DNA of 64,000 nucleotides from Acetivibrio clariflavus DSM 19732 (GTDB taxonomy: Bacteria; Bacillota; Clostridia; Acetivibrionales; Acetivibrionaceae), in contig NC_016627.1 of NCBI RefSeq assembly GCF_000237085.1, positions 3,720,118-3,784,117 of the forward strand. The letters run 5' to 3'. The notes beneath the pieces were generated by a model. It was not told the origin of the DNA. It saw nothing but the letters and a program-made list of their open reading frames with translations, and made no database searches. A program made the translations under genes and the position numbers. How positions within the stretch are numbered: the stretch's first letter is position 1; each line of letters begins with the position of its first letter. Below, in pieces: positions 56,820-64,000 of this stretch.

Positions 56820-57324
56820 AAAATTTTTTCATTTTTAGGGCTTAACGCGATATTTTCCTGTCCGGTTCGACTGTTTAGTTCAGAAATACTCTCCCATTCA
56901 AAACAGTAGTAAACTAATAGCCGTAAAACAAAGGAACACAAATACATATTCATGTAATCATTATACTATTTATTACAACATTTAGAAAGAATGTATCTGA
57001 TAAAGATTCCACAACTCTCTATATTGCTTCTTTCGGTATACACAATAATCCAAGGCTTTCTCGGTCTTTGAAAGCCCCTAAACAATAGGCTTTCTATGAT
57101 TGAATTAATTTTCATAGAAAGCCTATCGGTACTGTCTAATTTACAGGCTTTATTTCATAGTCTTGCCGTTTTCAAACTTTCCCCCGGAAATCTCATAAAA
57201 ATTATAGCCATTATTTTCTCACTCCATTTCAAATCCATATATAAAAATTATACCAAAGCAGCATAAAAGAAATGAAATATTTACAATTGGGATTTTGCGT
57301 CTTTCACAATGTTCTAAAGTCAAA
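56820..57324. other. Intergenic region with a 15-bp inverted repeat
   Basis: No gene. At 57085-57126 the arms ATAGGCTTTCTATGA and TCATAGAAAGCCTAT enclose twelve bases; no T-run follows, so it is not an obvious terminator. A trace of plus-strand sequence before 56300 (MEKKKTVLMNP) has a ribosome site but stops after eleven codons. Confidence 0.6.
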
Positions 57325-57358
57325 AAAGACCTTGCATTTATATCATTGCAAGGTCTTT
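57325..57358 (-). terminator. Terminator of the split methyltransferase gene
   Basis: AAAGACCTTGCA and TGCAAGGTCTTT stem; the minus-strand transcript ends in TTTTTTGACTTT. Located 58 bases after the stop at 57417. Confidence 0.88.
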
Positions 57359-57416
57359 CATTATTTTAATCAATTGTCCTTCTATGATACTCAGACTAAA
57401 TTTTCATATACAGGTT

Positions 57417-58172
57417 TTACTTTCTTGTGGCTACAAGTCTAACAAATCCTACATATTCACCTGCATCCTTTTTAAGAATGGCAGTATCCTGCGGCCAAGG
57501 ATTTTTTCCAACCTCATCCTGGGCTTCCTTCCATTTAACATACATCATACAGCCTTCCGGCATTATGTCGGCAACTTTAATGTCGACCAAGCCTGTTCTT
57601 TCCCATAATTTTTTCCACCAGTCAACTGTATGCCAACTCCAGCAGTCCTGACCCCAGAAGTCCTTTAAATGCTCAGGAACACCATTCTCAAAATCTTTCA
57701 TAAGCCCAGGCAAGGCAATGCCCAATGTTCCTCCGGGAACTAAAAAACTCTGCAGGTAATTTAAATACAAATCATCTGTGCCAAAATAAATATATGAGTC
57801 AACACTGATAATTGCATCAAAGAACCCTTCGGCAAAAGGCATGTTTCTCGCATCACCGTGTATGGGATAAATTTTACTTTCAAGTCCCTGTTGTTTTATT
57901 CTGTTCCAATTATCTGTAGCGTTTATCCATAAATCATATGCCTATACCTGAACCCCAAATTCCTTTGCGAGAAAAACACTGCTTATGGCTCTTCCGCAAC
58001 CTAAGTCAAGGACTCTCATGCCAGGTTTTAATTCGATAACTTCACATAGCCATTCTGTAAGCCATAAAGCGTTTATTCCCATAGAGTTGTCTAATATCCA
58101 ATCTGGATCATATTTATTTGAAAGAGGGAATCTTTCGTTGTACAAAATATTATTTTCTTTAATTATACTCAT
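57417..58172 (-). pseudogene. SAM-dependent methyltransferase interrupted by one amber codon
   Basis: Class I methyltransferase frame of 251 codons with a single TAG at 57942-57944. The first part (58172) holds SNKYDPDWILDNSMGINALW and motif I RVLDLGCGRAISSVFLAKEFG; after the TAG come AYDLWINATDNWNR, GDARNMPFAEGFFDAIISVD and FLVPGGTLGIALPG. The stop replaces a residue between VQV and AYDLW, probably Trp (TGG to TAG). No other lesion. GGAGGAATAGACG precedes the ATG. Either newly inactivated or a sequence error. Confidence 0.85.
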
Positions 58173-58200
58173 CGTCTATTCCTCCATTATTATCGTTACT

Positions 58201-58251
58201 AACAATAGAGGAATAAAACCCATTCAATTAAGTTTTGCTTCCTCTATTGTT
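58201..58251. promoter_or_regulatory. Palindrome upstream of the methyltransferase gene
   Basis: AACAATAGAGGAA and TTCCTCTATTGTT are exact 13-base complements, with AAAAC/GTTTT pairing inside. It lies 29 bases before the ATG at 58172 and could be an attenuator or operator. Confidence 0.7.
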
Positions 58252-58731
58252 CACTATCCTCTCTTTGATTTTGCACAATACTTAATTTAAAAGAAATTAC
58301 TACTTTCAAACAAAACACTCCTTTTAAGATTATTTTACATAATTTTACCATATATTTATTTGGTGTTCAATAAAATTATTTATTATTAGAATTTAGTATT
58401 ACCCGAATAGACTGATACAGGAAGTAGAATTCAACAATATATATGCTTCAGGAGTCATATCAAACTCTTTTAAATACACCCTTGTAAATACTTCTTGCAA
58501 ATTAAATCCATAATCTAAAGCTAAGTTAAAAATATACAAGATTTTATTAATTACTTCTGTGAGATTCGACTAAATTAAGAAAAAGCCCATATATATCCGA
58601 AATACGCACTGAAGGTTTATAGGTATGGGTTTAGAAAAACTCTTATGCCCTGTTAGAACAGAACATTTAATTGTATATCCTTGGAAATGATGATAGAATT
58701 AAATAAAAAGTTTTTTATAAAGGTGATATAA
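58252..58731. other. Intergenic region with a possible gene scrap
   Basis: On the minus strand about 58570-58400, an unstarted frame reads LTEVINKILYIFNLALDYGFN and LQEVFTRVYLKEFDMTPEAY, a helical fragment I cannot name. The rest is A/T-rich. Confidence 0.4.
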
Positions 58732-59190
58732 ATGGCTTTAGTCCATGAGTTTGTTCTCTTAACTCAAGAAGAATGCAAAGAAAAAATTAATCTTAATGAT
58801 ATAAGAGTAAATAAAGATGTTCTTGAAATACATGATGATATAATTCTATACATATATGATTCTTTAAAATGGGTTCCACAGGCTCAAACAGCAAATTCAA
58901 CTGAAAGAGAGTATGGATTGAATTATTACGGCATTACTATGATTGATAAAGAAGGAGCAATAGTACTTTATAATATACTTAAAGCTTGGTCAGACCTATT
59001 TAAAAACAGTCCACCTGTGTTGATTCTTACCGGAAGCTATTCCTGGACAGAAGGTGAAGATATCAGCTCAGGAGGATATGAAGTCATTGAATTGGATAGG
59101 GATGAAGTAATAGGACAGTTTAATAAATTAATGTCTTTTGCAAAGAAGGTTATAAATGAGAATTACCAAATACTTCATTTTGGAATTTGA
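58732..59190 (+). CDS. Hypothetical protein, possible immunity protein
   Basis: 152 residues, soluble: YDSLKWVPQAQTANSTEREY, GLNYYGITMIDKEGA, VLILTGSYSWTEGED. No catalytic motif recognised. Strong ribosome site AAAGGTGATATAA. It precedes a DUF6368-type gene by 27 bases; the pair probably forms one unit. Size and isolation resemble polymorphic-toxin immunity genes, but that is speculation. Confidence 0.65.
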   Translation: MALVHEFVLLTQEECKEKINLNDIRVNKDVLEIHDDIILYIYDSLKWVPQAQTANSTEREYGLNYYGITMIDKEGAIVLYNILKAWSDLFKNSPPVLILTGSYSWTEGEDISSGGYEVIELDRDEVIGQFNKLMSFAKKVINENYQILHFGI

Positions 59191-59217
59191 ATTTTTATGT
59201 GAAAGGGGTATTTCTAA

Positions 59218-59817
59218 GTGGGCCCAAGTGTAAACATCATGTTAAAAGGTAAACTGGATGATGCACAAAAAGAAGAAATTATTGCCTTCTTGAGAAAAAT
59301 AAGCAGTAATATTGAAAAGAGCAATTATGAAACATGTAGCTATAACTTTTGGATTGAAAACGTAAGCTTTTTAGGTTACACATATAATGGAATTGGGCTG
59401 CCATTTGGAATGAATTTTAGTATCCCTGAATATGAAAAAACTGAAGAACATCAGATAAATAAAATTAAAAATTATTTTGGCTTTACTCCAATGGATGAGA
59501 TAGCTATAACAGCTTTTTTCAATGATGCTGACAGTCATAGGATTTTGGGACATTTAGCCTTAATTTTGGCAGAAAAATATGATGGACTAATAGACCTTAC
59601 CGGAGCAATTACTCCCCCAATCAAGGAAGACAGAGCCATTAAAGAGTACCCATATTGTACAATTAAAGAAATAAGAAATTTTGTATGTAAAGTTGAAGGT
59701 AAAATTTGTGAAATTGAATATGAAGTCAAAGAAGGTAAAAAGTGGATATATCATGTTGTTGATACTACCTTTCTGAAAAACTGGTTGAAACATTCACACT
59801 TTCATATGATAAAATAA
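59218..59817 (+). CDS. DUF6368-like protein
   Basis: 199 residues starting at GTG 59218 after AAAGGGGTATTTCTAA. MGPSVNIMLKGKLDD at the start, YNFWIENVSFLGYTYNG, FTPMDEIAITAFFND, SHRILGHLALILAEKYDGLIDL and a beta-rich end. The MGP.VN start and the H.ilGhLal..A block recall DUF6368; function unknown. Partner of the preceding gene. Confidence 0.65.
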   Translation: MGPSVNIMLKGKLDDAQKEEIIAFLRKISSNIEKSNYETCSYNFWIENVSFLGYTYNGIGLPFGMNFSIPEYEKTEEHQINKIKNYFGFTPMDEIAITAFFNDADSHRILGHLALILAEKYDGLIDLTGAITPPIKEDRAIKEYPYCTIKEIRNFVCKVEGKICEIEYEVKEGKKWIYHVVDTTFLKNWLKHSHFHMIK

Positions 59818-60000
59818 GCATTAGCCACCTAATCAGAATTTATGAATGACAATACATTAAGACTTATATCCACAAGTCCATTATTTATCACATACTCAAT
59901 ATCTCAGATAAATTTAATGTCTTGATTTTTACCGATACATAAGGTATTGTTTATACATGAATTATTGTTCATATGTTCATATTGCATAAGAAGATGCAGT

Positions 60001-60155
60001 ATGCATATAACTGATATTATTCCCTTGATATTACTAATTGCTTATGGGATCGAATATATCCTAAAACTGGTACTAATAAAACAAAGGAACAAAATTAATG
60101 CTAATGTATTGGCAAAAAAGGAATAAAGATTTTTCAATTTTTATTGTAGAAATTT
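60001..60155 (+). pseudogene. Decayed copy of the 5' end of the membrane methyltransferase gene
   Basis: ATG 60001 starts MHITDIIPLILLIAYGIEYI, LKLVLIKQRNKINANVLAKK, then TAA. It parallels MDISDIISLVLLIAFAAAYI of the gene at 55533, including the DNA block AATGCTAATGTATTGGCAAA, which is identical. The frame shifts in the A-rich tract and ends near 60155, where an unrelated methyltransferase gene begins. Confidence 0.85.
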
Positions 60156-60164
60156 TAGAGCCTT

Positions 60165-60800
60165 GTGAGGTGTAAATATATAGCAAGTTATGAAAGTAGA
60201 GTGAGAACATTATATAGAGTATTATCTAAAATATATGGCTTAATGGACTTAATTGTTTTCCCTAATAAAAAAGCTAATCCAAGAAAAGGGTTGGCAAACC
60301 AAATACCCGATGAGCAAGTAAGAGTTTTAGATGTTTGCTGCGGTACTGGAAACAGTACAATTGCTATAGGTAAAAAGAATATCAACAATACAGTAATCGG
60401 AATTGATTTATCAAGAGATATGTTGAAAGTAGCAAGAAACAAGGCTATTAAAAATAAGATTACCAATACATCTTTTATAGAAATGAATGCAACTAAATTG
60501 GATTTTCCAAGTTGCAGCTTTGATTTTGTTACTATTTCACTTGCATTTCATGAAATGCCCCAAGAACTAATAGATTTAATACTGGTTGAAATAGGTAGAG
60601 TTCTGAAACCAAAGGGCAAATTATATATTATAGAATGGGATTGGCCAAAACATCCAATAGCCTACGTTTTATTTTCAATATTTCCAAGCTTATTTGAGCC
60701 TAAAGAATTTAAGCAGTTTTTGAAAATAGATTGGAAACAATTATTAGGTGAGTTCGGTTTTAAATATTTAGGCATGGAACACTATACATTTACAAAATAG
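60165..60800 (+). CDS. Class I SAM-dependent methyltransferase (UbiE-like)
   Basis: 211 residues. Motif I VRVLDVCCGTGNSTIAIGKK, motif II-like VIGIDLSRDMLKVARNKA, then FDFVTISLAFHEMPQELI and LKPKGKLYIIEWDWP. This is the arrangement of UbiE/COQ5-type C-methyltransferases, though the substrate is open. GTG at 60165 is used since the ORF opens there, but the ribosome site is weak; the duplication just upstream may have replaced the native 5' end. Confidence 0.82.
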   Translation: MRCKYIASYESRVRTLYRVLSKIYGLMDLIVFPNKKANPRKGLANQIPDEQVRVLDVCCGTGNSTIAIGKKNINNTVIGIDLSRDMLKVARNKAIKNKITNTSFIEMNATKLDFPSCSFDFVTISLAFHEMPQELIDLILVEIGRVLKPKGKLYIIEWDWPKHPIAYVLFSIFPSLFEPKEFKQFLKIDWKQLLGEFGFKYLGMEHYTFTK

Positions 60801-61045
60801 GTTACTGCATCAAAAGAAAGTGAACCTAATTTATAATTACATTCAATCTGTTTAGTAAAGCATATTGCAAAAAACATAGCCAGATGTAAAACTCTGGTGT
60901 AAACTTTCAAAACAATATTGGCGGTTTCGGTTCTTATTCTTATATAGATATATATTTGATGGTGAGGAGTAATAACTAGGTTGAAGTAAATCTTTAATAT
61001 ATATTATACTCCCCCTTCAACCAAGCCAATCTTTTGTAAATGTAT

Positions 61046-61402
61046 TCAGGATTTCTTATATGCTATTCCATCCAGCATACACAAACAAGAAGGGTTAACA
61101 AAATCCGTCGTTGTTGACATTCTTGCAGGAAAACCATTTTTAAAATATTTATAAAAAACATCTCTCGCCTTTCTGAAATCCTCAATATTCTTCAGGTACA
61201 AATGAATCTGAACCATATCATCCAAAGATGCACCAACAGACTGCAAAGTGTTTTTCAAGCTATTGAAGCATGCTTCCATCTGATATACAATATCATTCTT
61301 CTCAAATCCACCGGCATGATGTGCAAGAAATATATAATCCCCTGCAATAACACAAGAAGGGCAAGTATCATCCCCACAATGGGTTGGCATTCTTTTAATC
61401 AT
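61046..61402 (-). CDS. RidA family protein
   Basis: 118 residues: IAGDYIFLAHHAGGFEKND, NSLKNTLQSVGASLDDMVQI, LYLKNIEDFRKARDVFYKYF, and the active-site region PARMSTTTDFVNPSCLCMLDGIAYKK. RidA enzymes deaminate reactive imines; the usual Arg of the PARSxxxV segment is present (PARMST). Slightly divergent. Start 61402 after AGGAGATAAGAAA; 61435 is an alternative. Confidence 0.82.
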   Translation of the reverse strand: MIKRMPTHCGDDTCPSCVIAGDYIFLAHHAGGFEKNDIVYQMEACFNSLKNTLQSVGASLDDMVQIHLYLKNIEDFRKARDVFYKYFKNGFPARMSTTTDFVNPSCLCMLDGIAYKKS

Positions 61403-61993
61403 TTTCTTATCTCCTATCTCCATAATAATAAACATAAAATTATATCAAACATACGTTCTTAATTCAATAAAACTTGTAAATTTTAGTTTACTAATACTAA
61501 GCAAAACATATGACATTATATTTTTCCGGTTTTGTATATATGGTTTAATATTAATTGTAATTATGCTTTCATATTTCACAAAAATAATTACTGCATTAGA
61601 GCCAGATTAGTTTAACTGTGGCAAGTGTTCAAACTATATGCAGTGTTAACTGATAGAAAGCTATTACAAAGCTTTGCAATGGTGCTACAGTTGATGGTAA
61701 GCTATTATGTGATGATTGCCTCCTCTCTGACCACAGATGGACTTTTGACCTTTTAATTTATAAGTACATTCATTGAATTCTAAGAGATGATGATGTAGAA
61801 TATAGGATAGTAAAATACTTTAGACACAGGCAAGGGAAATTAAATGCACCATCAATAATGTCAAAACTGAAATTCATTTTTTCGGTATATTTTTGTGTGT
61901 TCTTCCTTAAGTCAAGTTTATTCAGGTATAAATTAGAATTGAAGCTTTTTATCAAAAGCAAAAACAAATGTCATCTTTGAGGTGAGAGAATAA
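61403..61993. other. Intergenic region with possible zinc-ribbon scrap
   Basis: Around 61617-61735 (plus) short frames read CGKCSNYMQC and, one frame away, ATVDGKLLCDDCLL, which may be the remains of a small zinc-binding protein. No intact gene. Confidence 0.4.
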
Positions 61994-62431
61994 ATGAACT
62001 GTAAAATCAGTATTGAAATAAACAAGGATAGTTTTCACATGAGTAAATATAAATCAATAACTGGAGAAATATATTTCAAAATAGATGATAGGTTCTTTCC
62101 GGAAGAAGGCTGGAGTGACTTTCCTGTTGTAATATTAACTTGGTGGATAAAATCACTTTTACTGATCATTCAGGGAAAAGTCGGTATATCTCAAAAGTTT
62201 CTATTTATGGATGGTCCATTTCTTATAAAAGGGAAAAAAGTTGATAAAGATATTATGGAATTGGAGTTCATTCACAGAGAAGCATTACAGTTCACATCTT
62301 ACTGCTCTATCAGTAGCTTAAAATCATCAGTTGTTGAAGCTTCAAAAATAACATTAGAGTCTATGTTAAAGAATGGATGGGAAACAAGTGATACAAAGCA
62401 ACTGGAAAATTTATATAAGCAATTAAAATAG
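61994..62431 (+). CDS. Hypothetical protein, possible immunity protein
   Basis: 145 residues: MNCKISIEINKDSFHMSKYK, GEIYFKIDDRFFPEEGWSDF, PVVILTWWIKSLLLIIQG, then DGPFLIKGKKVDKD and a helical end. Intact frame, ribosome site GAGGTGAGAGAATAA. The FP...W.DF.VVIL.WW pattern occurs in small proteins of unknown function in toxin-immunity regions, from memory. Followed at once by a broken EF-Tu-like fragment. Confidence 0.62.
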   Translation: MNCKISIEINKDSFHMSKYKSITGEIYFKIDDRFFPEEGWSDFPVVILTWWIKSLLLIIQGKVGISQKFLFMDGPFLIKGKKVDKDIMELEFIHREALQFTSYCSISSLKSSVVEASKITLESMLKNGWETSDTKQLENLYKQLK

Positions 62432-62777
62432 CAAATTGATTTTAAGGCAAGTGAAACAACGAGAACACCAGATATTGAAGCAGTCATATCCTTTCTAAAA
62501 ACAAAAGTTGGCAGTAGAAGCAGACCATGCACTTCTTGCTACAGACCTGCTCTTTTAATAAAGGATGATTATCTGTCTACAGGCACACACAATTATTTTA
62601 GCAAAGATGAGTTTTCCTGGGGAAACTGTTACTGGTACTATAACTTTTATAACGCCTGAAGCATATCCTCATTGTTTGTGGGAAGGAAAGGTTATCAATA
62701 TTCAGGAAGGCAACAAGATAATTGGATATGCCAAAGTAACAAAGGTAATGAATGAGTTATTAAAAATTGAAGAATAA
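62432..62777 (+). pseudogene. EF-Tu-C-terminal-like small protein, frameshifted
   Basis: No start codon. First frame: TTRTPDIEAVISFLKTKVGS, SCYRPALLIKDDYLS. After a shift near 62610: AKMSFPGETVTGTITFITPE and WEGKVINIQEGNKIIGYAKV. Together they outline the beta-barrel 'PDIEA.ISFL...PGETV...F..PE......G......EG..ivG...V' seen in EF-Tu-domain-III-like small proteins. Broken by frameshift and missing its beginning. Confidence 0.6.
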
Positions 62778-63065
62778 TTAATGTTTTGCAAATTTTCAAA
62801 TTGAATATATAATTACTTTCTTTCAAATAATAGTTTGGTGGTAAATAAAAATAATACTTTACTATAAAAAGCCAACAAACTATAAATTATGAAAGACCAG
62901 CTAATTAAAGTCAAGAGTTTATAATAAAAATTTTGAGAAATTTTTTTAGGCTCCTGACGTTAATGAAACGCATGACAACAAGACCACCTAGGTGAGGTAG
63001 ACATAAAATAGCTGGTCTAAAATAGCAAGTTGCTCTTTGAAAACTGAACATCAAGTACAGTACTA
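62778..63065. other. Region before the IS110 gene
   Basis: Includes the probable IS110 end. A 10-bp palindrome CACCTAGGTG lies at about 62987-62996. No gene. Confidence 0.45.
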
Positions 63066-64000
63066 TCAAGCTGCTGTATGCTTTGCTGCAAGCATTTGAG
63101 CGTGTTCCTGGGGGCTGCGTAACTGGTAAGGTTTCCTATCCCTTAGGACAGCAAAGATGATACAAACAAGCTTGCGCATAACAGCTCCCAAAGCTACTTT
63201 CTTAGGCTTACTCTGGCATTTTTGTTGGTAGAACTCCAGCAGCACAGGGTTGCAAGCTGTCTTATCCCGCTTGGTACGGATATTAGCAAGAGCAATTGTG
63301 AAAAGCACCCTGCGAAGCAGCCTTGAACCTCTCTTAGACATCTTGTTCCGTGTGCCGGTAAACTCTCCGGACTGCATGACAGAGGGGTCAACGCCGAAAT
63401 AAGCAACCAGCTTGCCTGGCTTTTTAAAGGCTGAAAAGTCTCCAATCTCCGCAAGAATAGTAGCAGCAGAGAGAAGGCCTATACCTGGCAGGCTCTGCAA
63501 AAGTTCAAGCGTCAATGCCAGCATGGGCATATCCTTCGCCATATCTTCAGCAATCAGTAGACGAATGGACTTAAGGACTTTCTCCAGGCTTTCTTCCAAG
63601 GTTTTGATCATGGAGATATATACGCCCAGCATAATAACATTTGAGGCATTATGAATGCTCAGAGGTGCAAAATCTCTGGCCTTGGAGACCAGAAGCTCAT
63701 ACTTGGCAGTTGACCATTTGAGGCTTTTGCGGGATTTCTTCTGAATCAGTGAAATCAGCTTGTTCCTGTCAGCCTTAAGAATATGGGCAGGAGTAGGATA
63801 CTCCTCCAGGACAGCCATAGCAGCCTTTGAAAATATATTGGAGAAGACATCCTTGAAGTTAAGCATGAGTTGGTCAACAATACCGGTAAGCCTGTTTTTG
63901 TAGGCGGTAAGCTCATCACTCAGTTTGTAGTACTGGCGACATAGGCTCCTTAGGCACTCAATATCCTCATTGGGGATGTTGGTTGACTTAAGTTCCTGAA
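63066..64000 (-). CDS. IS110-family transposase, 5' end beyond the window
   Basis: The frame is open from the stop at 63066 to the right edge; the visible 311 residues cover the central and C-terminal parts. LLQSLPGIGLLSAATILAEIG and FKKPGKLVAYFGVDPSVMQS form the Tnp_IS116/IS110 helix-hairpin-helix domain, with the Ser nucleophile region in TRNKMSKRGSRLLRRVLFTI. N-terminal DEDD domain lies outside. IS110 elements form circular intermediates and now are known to use a bridge RNA from the non-coding end; that end could be within 62900-63060 or off the window. Frame intact as far as visible. Confidence 0.88.
   Translation of the reverse strand, partial: QELKSTNIPNEDIECLRSLCRQYYKLSDELTAYKNRLTGIVDQLMLNFKDVFSNIFSKAAMAVLEEYPTPAHILKADRNKLISLIQKKSRKSLKWSTAKYELLVSKARDFAPLSIHNASNVIMLGVYISMIKTLEESLEKVLKSIRLLIAEDMAKDMPMLALTLELLQSLPGIGLLSAATILAEIGDFSAFKKPGKLVAYFGVDPSVMQSGEFTGTRNKMSKRGSRLLRRVLFTIALANIRTKRDKTACNPVLLEFYQQKCQSKPKKVALGAVMRKLVCIIFAVLRDRKPYQLRSPQEHAQMLAAKHTAA

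Noticed and set aside
57942-57944. Pyrrolysine or recoded TAG
   Set aside because: The position fits Trp, TAG serves as normal stop for other genes here, and no pyl genes or PYLIS are visible.
63020-63065. rRNA leader (CTCTTTGAAAACTGAACA resembles spacer sequences between rRNA genes)
   Set aside because: No rRNA sequence follows; IS110 coding sequence begins directly, so at most a scrap or chance match.

Overview
The window looks like chromosome of a low-GC, endospore-forming, cellulosome-making clostridium close to Acetivibrio (Clostridium) thermocellus or straminisolvens. Three things point there: a complete gerA-type spore germination operon, a secreted protein with a type I dockerin (33116-33739), and firmicute regulation (a T-box leader before serC and a BirA-like operator before bioY). 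This placement is inference from gene content; no rRNA or taxonomic marker gene lies in the window.

Left half (1 to about 31 kb) is accessory DNA built and broken by insertion sequences. I see two IS66 copies (1-1909 and 28252-30678), one IS256 (2206-3593), one full and one truncated IS91-like element (12388-14087, 25844-26790), a large DDE element with a 7-bp target duplication (15283-17209), an IS3 (18148-19579), and a decayed IS1182 (22541-24418). Several elements landed in genes: an AraC regulator lost its C-terminus, a transglutaminase-domain protein was cut at its 5' end and again in the middle, and a GT-C membrane glycosyltransferase was split in two. Between them sit an intact MacB/LolCDE-like ABC export operon (5262-9012) with a Cys-rich lipoprotein upstream and a TPR protein downstream, a stalk-domain secreted protein, and remnants of MutS-like, phosphodiester glycosidase and ABC transporter genes.

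26.9-33.7 kb is a polymorphic toxin remnant on the minus strand. Reading 5' to 3': secreted dockerin protein (signal peptide carries an in-frame TGA), SUKH immunity protein, 5'-truncated nuclease toxin, putative immunity protein, IS66, second putative immunity protein whose ATG overlaps the tnpC stop, second 5'-truncated nuclease toxin, SMI1/KNR4 immunity protein. This is the most unusual region.

34-54.4 kb is compact, healthy core-like DNA: YtxH stress protein, Cu/Zn superoxide dismutase, a parE-parC type II topoisomerase pair, a two-gene threonine/serine exporter-like pair, a LysM-CAP protein, an L,D-transpeptidase lipoprotein, a DUF4474 protein, the four-gene ger operon (A, C, small two-helix D-like subunit, B), T-box(Ser)-serC, bioY, a nitroreductase and a short-chain dehydrogenase. 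Clear terminators close most units.

54.5-64 kb becomes accessory again: small unknown or immunity-like genes, three methyltransferase-type genes (one interrupted by an amber codon at a likely Trp position), a decayed second copy of a membrane methyltransferase gene, an internally deleted alpha/beta hydrolase, a RidA protein, and an IS110 element running off the right edge. Single nonsense codons or one-base homopolymer changes break many genes, suggesting recent decay or, in part, sequence errors.
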